DNA from: SpSt-398 sp041752235
GTDB lineage: Bacteria > Bacteroidota > Bacteroidia > Chitinophagales > Chitinophagaceae
NCBI GenBank assembly: GCA_041752235.1
Contig: JBGSHM010000018.1
Span: 1 to 64,000 of the forward strand
DNA: 64,000 nucleotides
Reading direction: 5' to 3'
Shown one piece after another: positions 7,680-16,258 of the stretch (position 1 is the first letter of the stretch; the number at the start of each line of letters is the position of its first letter). The translations under genes were made by a program, and so were the position numbers. The notes beneath the pieces were generated by a model, which worked only from the letters and a program-made list of their open reading frames with translations, was not told where the DNA came from and ran no database searches.

Positions 7680-10397
7680 TCAGTTATTCGACTTTTGTTT
7701 ATAGTGGTCTGTTCTTTGTTCAGATTCATCATCCATTTTGGGGCCTTGCTCCACTTTCCTCCAATCGATGGTCCGGTCATATCTCTTCATTGCCTCATTC
7801 GGATCAAATACGCGTTTATCCGGAAATACAAAGGAGTAAGGTGTATAGTCAGGTGTGTCAGTAAAGAAATCACCGAGCCAGGAAGCGGTAACATCATATT
7901 GGTTCACATACCGAATGTTCAAAAGGTTATAGATCACTTTCAATAATGATCCAAAGTTTGCATGCGTATGGGATACGTAATTTCTTTTCACGTATGGTCC
8001 TGCCAGCATTAATACGCTTCGGTGGGCATCCACGTGGTCAACTCCACCCTGGGGATCATCTTCGGTGATGATGACCAACATATTTTTCCAATACCGGGTA
8101 CGGGAGAGAAAATGGAGTATCCGGCCAACGGCCAGGTCATTATCAGCCATATAGGAATGTAAAAAGGGATATCCATGATCAGGACGGGGGCCGGCACCGT
8201 GATCATTGGGAACCTGCATGGTAACCAACCTGGGCATTTCTTCCTTCCCTTCGATCCACATGCGTGTAAATTCTGATTCAAATTGTTCCATCCGAAACTG
8301 GTCAGGAATATTTGTATTATACCCTGCATAATTGTGCGAGGTACGGCTCCATAAAGCCTTCTGCATGGGTACCATTACGGCATGGGCTGCCCCTGTTAAT
8401 GTATCGTCCCACTCTTCCCGAACATGGGCCGTTTCATTGGCTTCCCCAAAATTGTAAAATGAAATCTTATGTCGTTCCAAGGCTTCCCATAATCCTCCTA
8501 TCTCGGCATAATCTTCCGGGTCCATACTCCCGGTGCTACCGGGGAAACGCCTGCCAGGCGCTTTTGAAAAAAAGGAAGCTGATTTATTTACACTTGAATT
8601 GGTCTCTACCCATTCATTGGGAATCACACCCATCATCCAATGGTGACCATGGATGGAAGCATCACTATCACAATAAAAATTATCACTGTAGGAAAATTGC
8701 GCCGCAATTTTATTATGATTGGGCATCACATCGGCTCCGCTGAACAAGAGTGAATCCCGCCGCGTAAAAACAGGTACGTTTACTCCAAAACGTGCCAGGG
8801 TCGAATCTCCTTTTCCGGTCTTCATCTGACCCAACACCTCGTCATAGGTACGGTTCTCTTTGGTAATGTATACAATGTATTTTATCGGGCTTTGACGAAT
8901 GCCCGGTAAGGCAGGAAGAGGATGCCGGGCATTATCGGCAACCGTAACTTTTTTGTAGGTATTTTCAAGAGTAACCGCCGTGTATTCCTTGAGTTTGGCG
9001 GCATCCGGCATCGGAATCTTTTGAAAACTGGCCAACTGAATATCCCCAACATAGGTACCTTGTACGGGTCGCACAAATCCTTGTCCCCCGTTAGGGCCTG
9101 CCCCCAGCCCACGACAACTAATTACATACATTTCCTTTTCATCCGTTGAAAGCAAGACCTTGCTTGGTCCCCAACCAGTAGGGATCAATCCCTTGGTAAT
9201 ACCTGTAGTTACATCAATAACCGCCACGGCATTAAAACCCAGTAAAGCCACATAAAGCGTTTTTTCATCCCGTGACAAGGTCAGGCCAAAGGGCAACAAG
9301 CCCCGGTATTTATCAATAAGCGGATCAACTTTCACCTGAATATGGCGGACTATCTTACCAGAATGATAGTCGATCACTGAAACATTATCGTTTGTTGCAT
9401 TACTGACATAAGCGAATTTCTTACCTACGGCAATGGAATTGGGGCTTGCACCCCCCACTACTTCGGCGTCCTCGATCATCTGCCCGATCTGGTGACCTGT
9501 TTTAAATTTATTAATCACCTTATTAGTTGCCAGATCGATTGTAAATACACTCATGGCATCTGGATGCAAGGGGCTACCCACACCCGGAACTTTCTTTCCA
9601 TCTATGACTGTACCCTGAATGGATTCAGGCGTATTGTCGCCATATGGGTGCCAATTGATCATCATCTGATTCATATTGGACGAGTCCATACCTTCAACTA
9701 AGGGATATTCATACATGCCGACATTGGCCACAAATGCTTTTTTCCCGTCGGGGCTTAACGATAGACCAAAAGGTTGTCTCCCCACCTTGATCGAACTACT
9801 TATTTGCCTGGTCTGAACATTGATCCGAACCATTCTGAAATTACCCCGATCCAACACCAATAATTCTTTCCCGTCGCCGCTCAATACAAGATCGGATGTG
9901 AAGCTGTCATGATATTCTTCACCATTCACATTCCCATTCAACGAAATGGAATCCAGCCGTTGGAGAGACTGGATATCATAAACAATGACGGCTCCATTAT
10001 CTCCGCCACTGAGGTAAACTGTTTTACTGTTTGATGAAAAGGCCACTCCCAGGAAGGACCCGTTACTGAGCGGGGAAGGAATCTTACCATCATAGGATGG
10101 CACCCGAAGGGCCCCTAAAGTAGCAATATCTATAATGGAGAAAACGCCATTATGAAGCGTCACCACCTTTTTCCCATCCGGTGAAACGGCCATTCCAAAC
10201 GGATCATGGGTGATGCGTATCATCTGACCAGCCGGTCTTAGCCATCTGCCACTGGGCAAAACGGAGGTTGCCCCTTCAGCGATACGCGCATATTGATCCC
10301 TGCCAGGCACCTGAAGGGTTCTGTAATTTTTAATCTGGGCGTGTAGGTTGATCAGACAGGCAAACAAGCCTGCTGTCAGCAGGGTCGATTTTTTCAT
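7680..10397 (-). CDS. Secreted YncE-like beta-propeller / phosphoesterase fusion (first copy)
   Basis: Protein of 905 residues with a signal peptide ending near LHAQ. Residues about 60-440 form beta-propeller blades (SPDGKKAFVANVG, SRDEKTLYVALLG). The phosphoesterase part begins near residue 500 with KENRTYDEV, then IHGHHWMMG, and ends with ITEDDPQGGVDHVDAHRS (about 779-796). All motifs are shared with the following paralogue, so both copies look active. This one is about 100 residues longer, mostly between propeller and catalytic core. It lies 116 nt after susD, the widest gap in the block, so an internal promoter or processing site there is possible. It probably acts in the periplasm or at the cell surface on a phosphoester or phosphonoester. 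The fold call is firm and the substrate is inferred. Confidence 0.86.
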   Translation of the reverse strand: MKKSTLLTAGLFACLINLHAQIKNYRTLQVPGRDQYARIAEGATSVLPSGRWLRPAGQMIRITHDPFGMAVSPDGKKVVTLHNGVFSIIDIATLGALRVPSYDGKIPSPLSNGSFLGVAFSSNSKTVYLSGGDNGAVIVYDIQSLQRLDSISLNGNVNGEEYHDSFTSDLVLSGDGKELLVLDRGNFRMVRINVQTRQISSSIKVGRQPFGLSLSPDGKKAFVANVGMYEYPLVEGMDSSNMNQMMINWHPYGDNTPESIQGTVIDGKKVPGVGSPLHPDAMSVFTIDLATNKVINKFKTGHQIGQMIEDAEVVGGASPNSIAVGKKFAYVSNATNDNVSVIDYHSGKIVRHIQVKVDPLIDKYRGLLPFGLTLSRDEKTLYVALLGFNAVAVIDVTTGITKGLIPTGWGPSKVLLSTDEKEMYVISCRGLGAGPNGGQGFVRPVQGTYVGDIQLASFQKIPMPDAAKLKEYTAVTLENTYKKVTVADNARHPLPALPGIRQSPIKYIVYITKENRTYDEVLGQMKTGKGDSTLARFGVNVPVFTRRDSLLFSGADVMPNHNKIAAQFSYSDNFYCDSDASIHGHHWMMGVIPNEWVETNSSVNKSASFFSKAPGRRFPGSTGSMDPEDYAEIGGLWEALERHKISFYNFGEANETAHVREEWDDTLTGAAHAVMVPMQKALWSRTSHNYAGYNTNIPDQFRMEQFESEFTRMWIEGKEEMPRLVTMQVPNDHGAGPRPDHGYPFLHSYMADNDLAVGRILHFLSRTRYWKNMLVIITEDDPQGGVDHVDAHRSVLMLAGPYVKRNYVSHTHANFGSLLKVIYNLLNIRYVNQYDVTASWLGDFFTDTPDYTPYSFVFPDKRVFDPNEAMKRYDRTIDWRKVEQGPKMDDESEQRTDHYKQKSNN

Positions 10398-10513
10398 GCA
10401 AGGGTTAAAAAAAATAAAAATAGGGGTGAAACATGATGTTCCACCCCGTGTACATGAGAATGAAGAAACTACTGCTTATGCGTAAAAGAAAAGAACTACT
10501 TATTCATTCAGAC

Positions 10514-12037
10514 CTATTGAAAAATCCAAGGTCTGGTATTCAGGTCATCTGTACCCTGACGGGATACAGCCGCCGCACGGTTGGTGCCATTCAGTGATTG
10601 CTCCGATTGAGGATAGATATACCGAACAGGCACTTTATTATTGTTCAGGTTGGCAGGACCAGGGATGATCTCGGGCATACCCGTTCTCTTCCAGTCAAAC
10701 CAGGCCTCAAGTCCGTTAAAGTATAAAGCGATCCATTTTTGCAAAGCAATCTTAGCCAGTTTTTCGGCATCCGTACCAGTAAAGGCCACGCCCGACTGCG
10801 TAAGGTATCCGGCAGGCATGTTCACATCAAGGCTATAAGCGGCAGGTACCAACGATTGCCAGTAAGCGAAGTTGGCATTGATCCCGTTCAGATAATACGT
10901 TTCTGCGTCACCTGTAGTGATCATTCCTTTTTGACGGGCTTCGGCGAGAATGAACTGAAGTTCAGCATAGGTCATTAGCAAACCGCGAGGGGCGGCGGGA
11001 TCAGGAGGCGCTTGTCCATTGTCGTTGCATACGAGACAGGCGAAAGTATACCCCACACGCGAAACGCCTTGTACACCGCCATTGTAGGCCAGGGCATCCA
11101 CATCACTGAGACCATTGGGCACACCCAGTATCTGGGGAGTGCCGTTGGCTACCGAGGTCTGCGTGGGGCGACCAAATACATTGATACGTGTATCCCCAAG
11201 GGCAGAAAGCCGATCGGTCAAGGTCTTGCTCACGCGAAACTCATCAAAAGAACCCACGCGTGTACCGTATAAAGGCCATTGGTTTGGTGCCGCCGATAAA
11301 TATTTCAGCTCTGCATTATCCGCATTGCCAGTGAAAATGGGGTTATTGGTGGGATCGCTCAGGATTGCCTGCATATCTGCATTCACGTTCTTCTTCTTCG
11401 ACAAACGCATCAGGTAGCGGAGGCGAAGGGAATTGGCGAGTTTTCTCCATTTGATAAGGGAAGAGGAACCACCACCATAGATCAGGTCGCCGTTAAAGGA
11501 CCCAATGGCTGTTGCCAGCGATTCATTGGCTTTCTTCAGATCAGCGAGGATACCCGTGTAAATATCTTCTTGTTTATCATAAACCGGTTGGTACAACCCT
11601 TCGATCTTGGCTTTGCCGGCTTCAGAATAAGGGACATCTCCGTATGCGTCGGTTACCAGAGAGAACATCCAGGATTTGAGAATCAGCGATACACCATAGT
11701 AGGGATTTGATTCATCACCTCCAACTTTGGTCAGAATGTTCTGCAGGTTGCGATAGTTACCATACACGTTGTTCCAAATACCATTTTGTTCATTCCATCC
11801 ATACCGGTCTTCGTTTACAAACTGGATCTTGGCATGATGCTGAACCACGATGTTTCCGATACCCCAGGCTTCGCTTACCTGTTGGTTCATGGTGCTGCGG
11901 ATGATACCACTCAGCAACAGATCGGGTGTTACATCGGTTGGATTATTCAGGTTTGTATTGACCTCTTCAAAGTCTTTGGTACACCCGATGCCAACTACCA
12001 GGGCCAGTACCGGGATCCATATTTTTGACAGTTTCAT
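10514..12037 (-). CDS. SusD/RagB-family nutrient-binding outer-membrane lipoprotein
   Basis: Lipoprotein of 507 residues with a lipobox around Cys19 (VVGIGC) followed by the family-typical FEEVNTNLNNPTDV. The helical TPR-like scaffold of SusD proteins is expected through the body, and TYAELQFILAEA is the conserved C-terminal helix. It starts 27 nt after SusC ends. SusD forms the lid of the SusC channel and selects the ligand. Sus-type pairs usually serve glycans, but others import peptides or other nutrients. Beside phosphonate genes with no glycoside hydrolase nearby, I infer a phosphonate- or phosphate-containing ligand. Confidence 0.92.
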   Translation of the reverse strand: MKLSKIWIPVLALVVGIGCTKDFEEVNTNLNNPTDVTPDLLLSGIIRSTMNQQVSEAWGIGNIVVQHHAKIQFVNEDRYGWNEQNGIWNNVYGNYRNLQNILTKVGGDESNPYYGVSLILKSWMFSLVTDAYGDVPYSEAGKAKIEGLYQPVYDKQEDIYTGILADLKKANESLATAIGSFNGDLIYGGGSSSLIKWRKLANSLRLRYLMRLSKKKNVNADMQAILSDPTNNPIFTGNADNAELKYLSAAPNQWPLYGTRVGSFDEFRVSKTLTDRLSALGDTRINVFGRPTQTSVANGTPQILGVPNGLSDVDALAYNGGVQGVSRVGYTFACLVCNDNGQAPPDPAAPRGLLMTYAELQFILAEARQKGMITTGDAETYYLNGINANFAYWQSLVPAAYSLDVNMPAGYLTQSGVAFTGTDAEKLAKIALQKWIALYFNGLEAWFDWKRTGMPEIIPGPANLNNNKVPVRYIYPQSEQSLNGTNRAAAVSRQGTDDLNTRPWIFQ

Positions 12038-12064
12038 GTGCCTGTTTTATTTGGTGTTAATGAA

Positions 12065-15000
12065 TTAGAGTTTGAAGCTGAGGTTAAATCCATAACTGCG
12101 GGTGGTAGGGATACTCATGTATTCGATACCGGGAAGCGCTGTTCCACCGGAATAGGACATGTTCTCCGGATCCACATGGGGTACTTTATCCCAGAGCAGG
12201 AGGTTACGTCCTACCAGCGATACGGTTACACCACGGAAAGGAAGTTTACCAAAAAGCTTATCAGGAAGCGAGTAGCCGATCTGCAATTCGCGCAGCTTAA
12301 CAAAAGAAGCATCATACATTACGCCTTCTGCAACACCACGTCCACCCGTCCAGGCTGTATGCCATTCCCGGGCAGTTACCTTGGTTGTATTCGGGCTAAT
12401 AGTGCCGGTTGTACCTCCGGAGAAGACAACACCTTGTCCGATCACCCCATTACCGGGTTTGCTCAGGTCATATCCATCAGCTCTTCCTTCCAGGGTTTCT
12501 ACAATGATTCCTCCTTCACGGCCTACGGTTTGTGTTTCAGAATAGACCTCACCACCCTGACGGATATCAAAGAGGAAGGATAAGCGGATGCCTTTATAGT
12601 TCAGGCTGTTTCCGATTCCCATCATCCAATCCGGATTGTAGTTACCTAATTTGATACGGTTGGTTGTATAAACGGGACGGCCGTTGCTTCCAAAGACCAT
12701 TTGCCCGGTGTACTGTCCACTGGCATCATAGTAAGGTGCAGAAGGATCGGAGCTCTGTACTCTAGCAAAACCGATACCATACATATCTCCCATCCGCTCC
12801 CCTACACGGGCTTCCACACTTACCCGGCGGCTGGCCATTACGTAGTTGGTCAACCCATCACTCAGTTCTATTACGGTGCTCCGGTTGGTAGAGAAGTTGA
12901 TATACGCATCCCAGGTCAGGTTCTTTCCTTTCAGGATAGAACCCGTCAACATGGCTTCAAATCCATAGTTCTTGATCAATCCGGCGTTGATCTTACGGGT
13001 ATCATATCCACTGGTATTTGACAGCGGGATATTCAGGATCTGGTTCTTGGTACGGCTTTGATAATAGGTCAGATCCAAACCGATACGATTTTTGAACAAA
13101 CGGATATCAGTACCAAACTCATAAGCGGAGCTGATCTCGGGTTTCAGGTTCAGGTTGGCCAGGCTGCTGGTCTCACTATACACCTGATAAGCACCAAAAG
13201 GATCGCTTCTGTTGTAGGTTTGGGTAAAGGCAAAAGGATCGGTATCATTACCAACTTGTGCCAGACTGGCGCGCAATTTCAGGAAGCTAATAACCTCGGG
13301 CAGTTCCACCATATCGCTGATGATGGCGCTCAAGGCAGCAGAGGAATAGAAATAGGAATTATCTTCTGTTCCAAAGGCTTTAAGATTTTCAGGGAGGGTC
13401 AGGGCGCTGCTCCAGTCGTTACGACCGGTCAGGTCCAGAAATATTTTGTTCTTGTACGAGAAGCCAACGGAGCCATACAAGCTGTTGATACGCTTGGCTA
13501 CATTGCTTTGTTCTACCACCAGGGCGATACGGGAGTTGTTCAGGCTGTAGATACCGGGGATATTCAATTGTCCGGCCACATCCTCCTTAAAACGAGAAGT
13601 CTGACGCATTTGGTTACCACCCAGGGTAGCGCTAAAGGCGATATCAGATGTGATCCCTTTATTAGCAGTGAACAGGAAGTCGGTATTTCTTTCTTCATTC
13701 ACGATACCTGTTTCGCGGTATTGACCAAAGGGAAAACGCTGGGTACTAAAGGCACGGCGGTATTCCCGGCGTTCGTTGCTCCAATCAGTGGCCGTACGCA
13801 CCTGCAGACTCAGCCAGTTGGTGAAATCATACTTGAGGATGATATTGCCAATGATGCGATCATAGTACTGACCATTGGTATTCTCCATTACGGTCAGATA
13901 GGGATTATCATGATAGTTATAGTTCCAGCTGTACTGCTTTTGATTCTCCAGACCGGGCTGCCATAAACGTTTCATATCGCTCACTTTCACTGAAGCAGGC
14001 AACCAGCAGTTGAACAGGTACATGATGCTTTCGGTTCCGTAGCTGATGGACGGACGGTTATCGCTTTCACTTTTGATATAGCTTACGAAAGACTTCACCG
14101 ATAATTTTTTGCTCAGGTTATACCCGGCAGACAGAGAGAGGGTATTTCTTTTCAGATCGGTATTGGGTACAATCCCTTTTTGATCGAGATTGGTATAGCT
14201 CAGGCGAAAATCTCCGTTCTCATTCCCACCTACCATGGCTACGTTGTTGGTAAACGTAGTACCGGTTTCCAGGAAATTCTTCAAATTATCCTTGTCGGCT
14301 ACCCAGGGTGTGGAAGTGATCACGCTTCCGGCCGGTGCGTTCAGGTCACCTCCGGTAAAATTGATCAATTGGCCATTCAGGGTGCGGGGTGAATTGTATT
14401 GCGGGAAATTAAAATTTCCAGAGAACGCGGGGCCCCATCCTTCATCGGTACCATCGGCCAAACCGCTACCACCACCATTGACAAAAGCAAATGCGCCACC
14501 ACTACCGTTTCCTTGTCCGTAAACGGTTTGGTATTCAGGGAGCTTAAGGGCAGACTCCATCGTCACATTACTATTGAATTCCAGGCCAATTCCCTTTCCG
14601 CGACGACCACTTTTTGTTTTAATGAGGATTACCCCATTGGCAGCACGTGAGCCATACAGAGCCGAGGCAGCAGCGCCTTTCAAAACGCTCATGGATTCAA
14701 TATCATCGGGATTGATAAATCCGGCGCCATTTCCAAAATCCACTTCCAGGTTACCCCGACCAGAGGCGCCTGTAATAGCATTGCTTACCGGAACTCCATC
14801 CACTACATATAAAGGTTGGTTTTTATTGAGGTCAACGGAACGTTCACCACGAATAGAAACACGGGAAGAACCACCAATGCCGGAAGGACTGCCTACTACG
14901 GTCACACCAGCCACTTTACCCGCCAATTGGTTAACGACGTTTGATTCACGGGCTACGGTAAACTCATCGCCCTTCAATTCCTGAATGGCATACCCCAGTT

Positions 15001-15355
15001 TCTTTTTCTCTTTGCGGATACCCAGGGCCGTGACGACGACTTCCGACATATTCTTGCTATCTGGATAAAGCACCACGGAGCCTGATTGATCGGCCTTCAC
15101 TTCCTGCAGGGTATATCCCACATAGGAAATCACCAATACATCAGAGGAAGAGGCGTTGAGACTGAAATTACCTTCATTGTCCGTAGACGTGGATTGTTTT
15201 GTTCCTTTTACGGAAACACTGGCCCCGCTTAATGGCTGGCCATTTTCATTGAGTACTTTTCCTGAAAGTACGTTTTGAGCCTGCACCAGTGTAGCCATGC
15301 TTAAACATACCAGCAGGGCGGACAATTGGCGAAGCCAATTCATTTTTTCTCTCAT
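12065..15355 (-). CDS. SusC/RagA-family TonB-linked outer-membrane protein
   Basis: About 1096 residues. After a signal peptide ending near LVQAQ comes a carboxypeptidase-regulatory beta-sandwich (GKVLNENGQPLSGASV), then a plug domain with LYVVDGVPVSN and SVLKGAAASALYGSRAANG, then the large barrel. The start at 15355 (MREKMNW) is preferred over the longer frame to 15400 because it begins just before the signal peptide. It also leaves room for a -7 element at 15398-15405. First gene of the eight-gene block and partner of the SusD gene. It imports the captured ligand with TonB energy. Expression is probably controlled by the XRE-cupin protein upstream. Confidence 0.93.
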   Translation of the reverse strand: MREKMNWLRQLSALLVCLSMATLVQAQNVLSGKVLNENGQPLSGASVSVKGTKQSTSTDNEGNFSLNASSSDVLVISYVGYTLQEVKADQSGSVVLYPDSKNMSEVVVTALGIRKEKKKLGYAIQELKGDEFTVARESNVVNQLAGKVAGVTVVGSPSGIGGSSRVSIRGERSVDLNKNQPLYVVDGVPVSNAITGASGRGNLEVDFGNGAGFINPDDIESMSVLKGAAASALYGSRAANGVILIKTKSGRRGKGIGLEFNSNVTMESALKLPEYQTVYGQGNGSGGAFAFVNGGGSGLADGTDEGWGPAFSGNFNFPQYNSPRTLNGQLINFTGGDLNAPAGSVITSTPWVADKDNLKNFLETGTTFTNNVAMVGGNENGDFRLSYTNLDQKGIVPNTDLKRNTLSLSAGYNLSKKLSVKSFVSYIKSESDNRPSISYGTESIMYLFNCWLPASVKVSDMKRLWQPGLENQKQYSWNYNYHDNPYLTVMENTNGQYYDRIIGNIILKYDFTNWLSLQVRTATDWSNERREYRRAFSTQRFPFGQYRETGIVNEERNTDFLFTANKGITSDIAFSATLGGNQMRQTSRFKEDVAGQLNIPGIYSLNNSRIALVVEQSNVAKRINSLYGSVGFSYKNKIFLDLTGRNDWSSALTLPENLKAFGTEDNSYFYSSAALSAIISDMVELPEVISFLKLRASLAQVGNDTDPFAFTQTYNRSDPFGAYQVYSETSSLANLNLKPEISSAYEFGTDIRLFKNRIGLDLTYYQSRTKNQILNIPLSNTSGYDTRKINAGLIKNYGFEAMLTGSILKGKNLTWDAYINFSTNRSTVIELSDGLTNYVMASRRVSVEARVGERMGDMYGIGFARVQSSDPSAPYYDASGQYTGQMVFGSNGRPVYTTNRIKLGNYNPDWMMGIGNSLNYKGIRLSFLFDIRQGGEVYSETQTVGREGGIIVETLEGRADGYDLSKPGNGVIGQGVVFSGGTTGTISPNTTKVTAREWHTAWTGGRGVAEGVMYDASFVKLRELQIGYSLPDKLFGKLPFRGVTVSLVGRNLLLWDKVPHVDPENMSYSGGTALPGIEYMSIPTTRSYGFNLSFKL

Positions 15356-15397
15356 AGTTTTCCCGGTTTTGATTGTAATTGATTTAATAACCCGGAG

Positions 15398-15405
15398 CAA
15401 AACTA
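15398..15405 (-). promoter_or_regulatory. Putative -7 promoter element for susC
   Basis: The minus strand reads TAGTTTTG, an exact match to the Bacteroidota -7 consensus TAnnTTTG. No convincing -33 TTTG is found at the usual distance, which fits a promoter that needs an activator. The leader to the chosen susC start would be about 35 nt. Confidence 0.5.
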
Positions 15406-15414
15406 TTTGAGCAA

Positions 15415-15453
15415 TGTAAAGTCAGGATTAGCGGTAGGTTAAGCAAACTTTAA
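15415..15453 (-). promoter_or_regulatory. Four half-sites phased at 11 bp upstream of susC
   Basis: On the minus strand the hexamers TTAAAG, TTAACC, CTAATC and TTTACA begin at 15453, 15442, 15431 and 15420, each exactly 11 bp after the last. The array ends 9 nt before the -7 element. Direct repeats with one-turn spacing next to a promoter lacking a good -33 box are the usual arrangement for PhoB/OmpR-type response regulators. The half-sites are AT-rich and vary, so chance phasing cannot be excluded. Confidence 0.35.
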
Positions 15454-15459
15454 GAATTC

Positions 15460-15489
15460 ACTAATACTAAACCTTATTTTAGTATTAGT
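15460..15489. promoter_or_regulatory. Perfect 12-bp inverted repeat, candidate operator of the XRE-cupin regulator
   Basis: Left arm ACTAATACTAAA (15460-15471), 6-nt spacer, right arm TTTAGTATTAGT (15478-15489), all twelve pairs matching. It lies between the regulator gene and susC, about 55-85 bp upstream of the susC -7 element. That place suits an activator or a looping repressor. It has no T-run on either side, so it is unlikely to be only a terminator. The 8-bp core TAATACTA recurs at 16201, upstream of the regulator itself. Confidence 0.55.
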
Positions 15490-15542
15490 AAACATGGGCT
15501 GCTTGCGTTAGATTAAACAATTGTTAAGCCTTTATAAAATTC

Positions 15543-16115
15543 TCAGGAAAAGAAATAGGTAACAAGTAGCTGGGCATCTTTACGTCCGCTGTTCCAAAGT
15601 CGGTGTCGGGCACGTCCGTCAAAGAACAAGGTATCCCCTTCTTCAAGATGGTAGGTATTTTTCTCAATTTGGTATTCGATAGAGCCGGATAATACAAACT
15701 TGCTTTCGAAAGCATCAGTTTGAATGAATTTCTTTCTGCCTGCTCCGGCTTTCACATCCAGCAATACGATATCCACGGTCTGTGTTAGAATGCTTTTGGT
15801 AAGCAGCCGTCTGTATTTTAAACCCTTTTCCGGTTCCTTTTGAAATACTGACCCTTCCCCCTTCCGCAGGATGATCACATGTTCATTGGAAAAATAATCC
15901 TGCATATCATCAAAGAAATCCTTTACACTTACATCCAATGAATGCACAAGAGAAAGAAGTACCGGAAGAGAAGGAACGGCCCGGTTATTTTCAATTTGCG
16001 AAATAAGACTTTTTGATACCGCTGCCTTGTTGGCGAGCTGTTCAAGGGTGATATTCTTCTGTGTCCGGAGGTTCTTGATACGCTCCCCTATTAATAGGAT
16101 AAGTTCTTCACTCAT
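15543..16115 (-). CDS. XRE-family transcriptional regulator with cupin sensor domain
   Basis: Protein of 190 residues. An XRE helix-turn-helix fills about residues 9-63 (LEQLANKAAVSKSLISQIEN), followed by a linker and a C-terminal cupin barrel (about 110-188; HLEEGDTLFFDGRARHRLWN). Cupin-XRE regulators bind a small metabolite in the cupin and control neighbouring catabolic genes. It is encoded directly upstream of the phosphonate-type block on the same strand, with 187 nt to the susC start. The 12-bp inverted repeat in that gap is the obvious candidate target. The inducer is probably an aminophosphonate or its breakdown product (inference). Confidence 0.9.
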   Translation of the reverse strand: MSEELILLIGERIKNLRTQKNITLEQLANKAAVSKSLISQIENNRAVPSLPVLLSLVHSLDVSVKDFFDDMQDYFSNEHVIILRKGEGSVFQKEPEKGLKYRRLLTKSILTQTVDIVLLDVKAGAGRKKFIQTDAFESKFVLSGSIEYQIEKNTYHLEEGDTLFFDGRARHRLWNSGRKDAQLLVTYFFS

Positions 16116-16199
16116 AATTAGTGGCTGTCGTTGGGTAAAGTTTGAAAATAATAAATGCAGGTTTCCTGAATTTTAAACAAATAGAAACTTTACAATTCC

Positions 16200-16244
16200 T
16201 TAATACTAGGGTAATGATTGGGTAAAATCTGTTGATAACCTTTG
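16200..16244 (+). promoter_or_regulatory. Possible promoter region of the metallophosphoesterase gene with 11-bp phased TAA triplets
   Basis: TAA-containing half-sites begin at 16201, 16212 and 16223 (TAATAC, TAATGA, TAAAAT), again 11 bp apart. A near-consensus -7 element, TAACCTTTG, follows at 16236-16244 with one extra base between TA and TTTG. Spacing from the last half-site to the -7 element (about 14 nt) is like that at susC (15 nt). The evidence is weak because the region is AT-rich. The 8-mer TAATACTA at 16201-16208 also matches the core of the inverted repeat before susC. Confidence 0.25.
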
Positions 16245-16258
16245 CCTAACTCACATTC

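Noticed and set aside
5266..10397. Recent tandem duplication or assembly artefact of one gene
   Set aside because: The two products share motifs and layout, but the sequences differ throughout and the lengths differ by about 100 residues.
13058..13966. Long open frame antisense to the susC barrel region (302 codons)
   Set aside because: Composition (Gly, Ile, Gln and Thr in mirrored beta-strand patterns) is what an antisense reading of a barrel gives. There is no promoter or start signal.
15460..15489. Transcription terminator of the regulator gene
   Set aside because: The stem is AT-rich, has no T-run behind it in the direction of transcription and is a perfect dyad, so an operator is more likely. 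Some terminator activity cannot be excluded.
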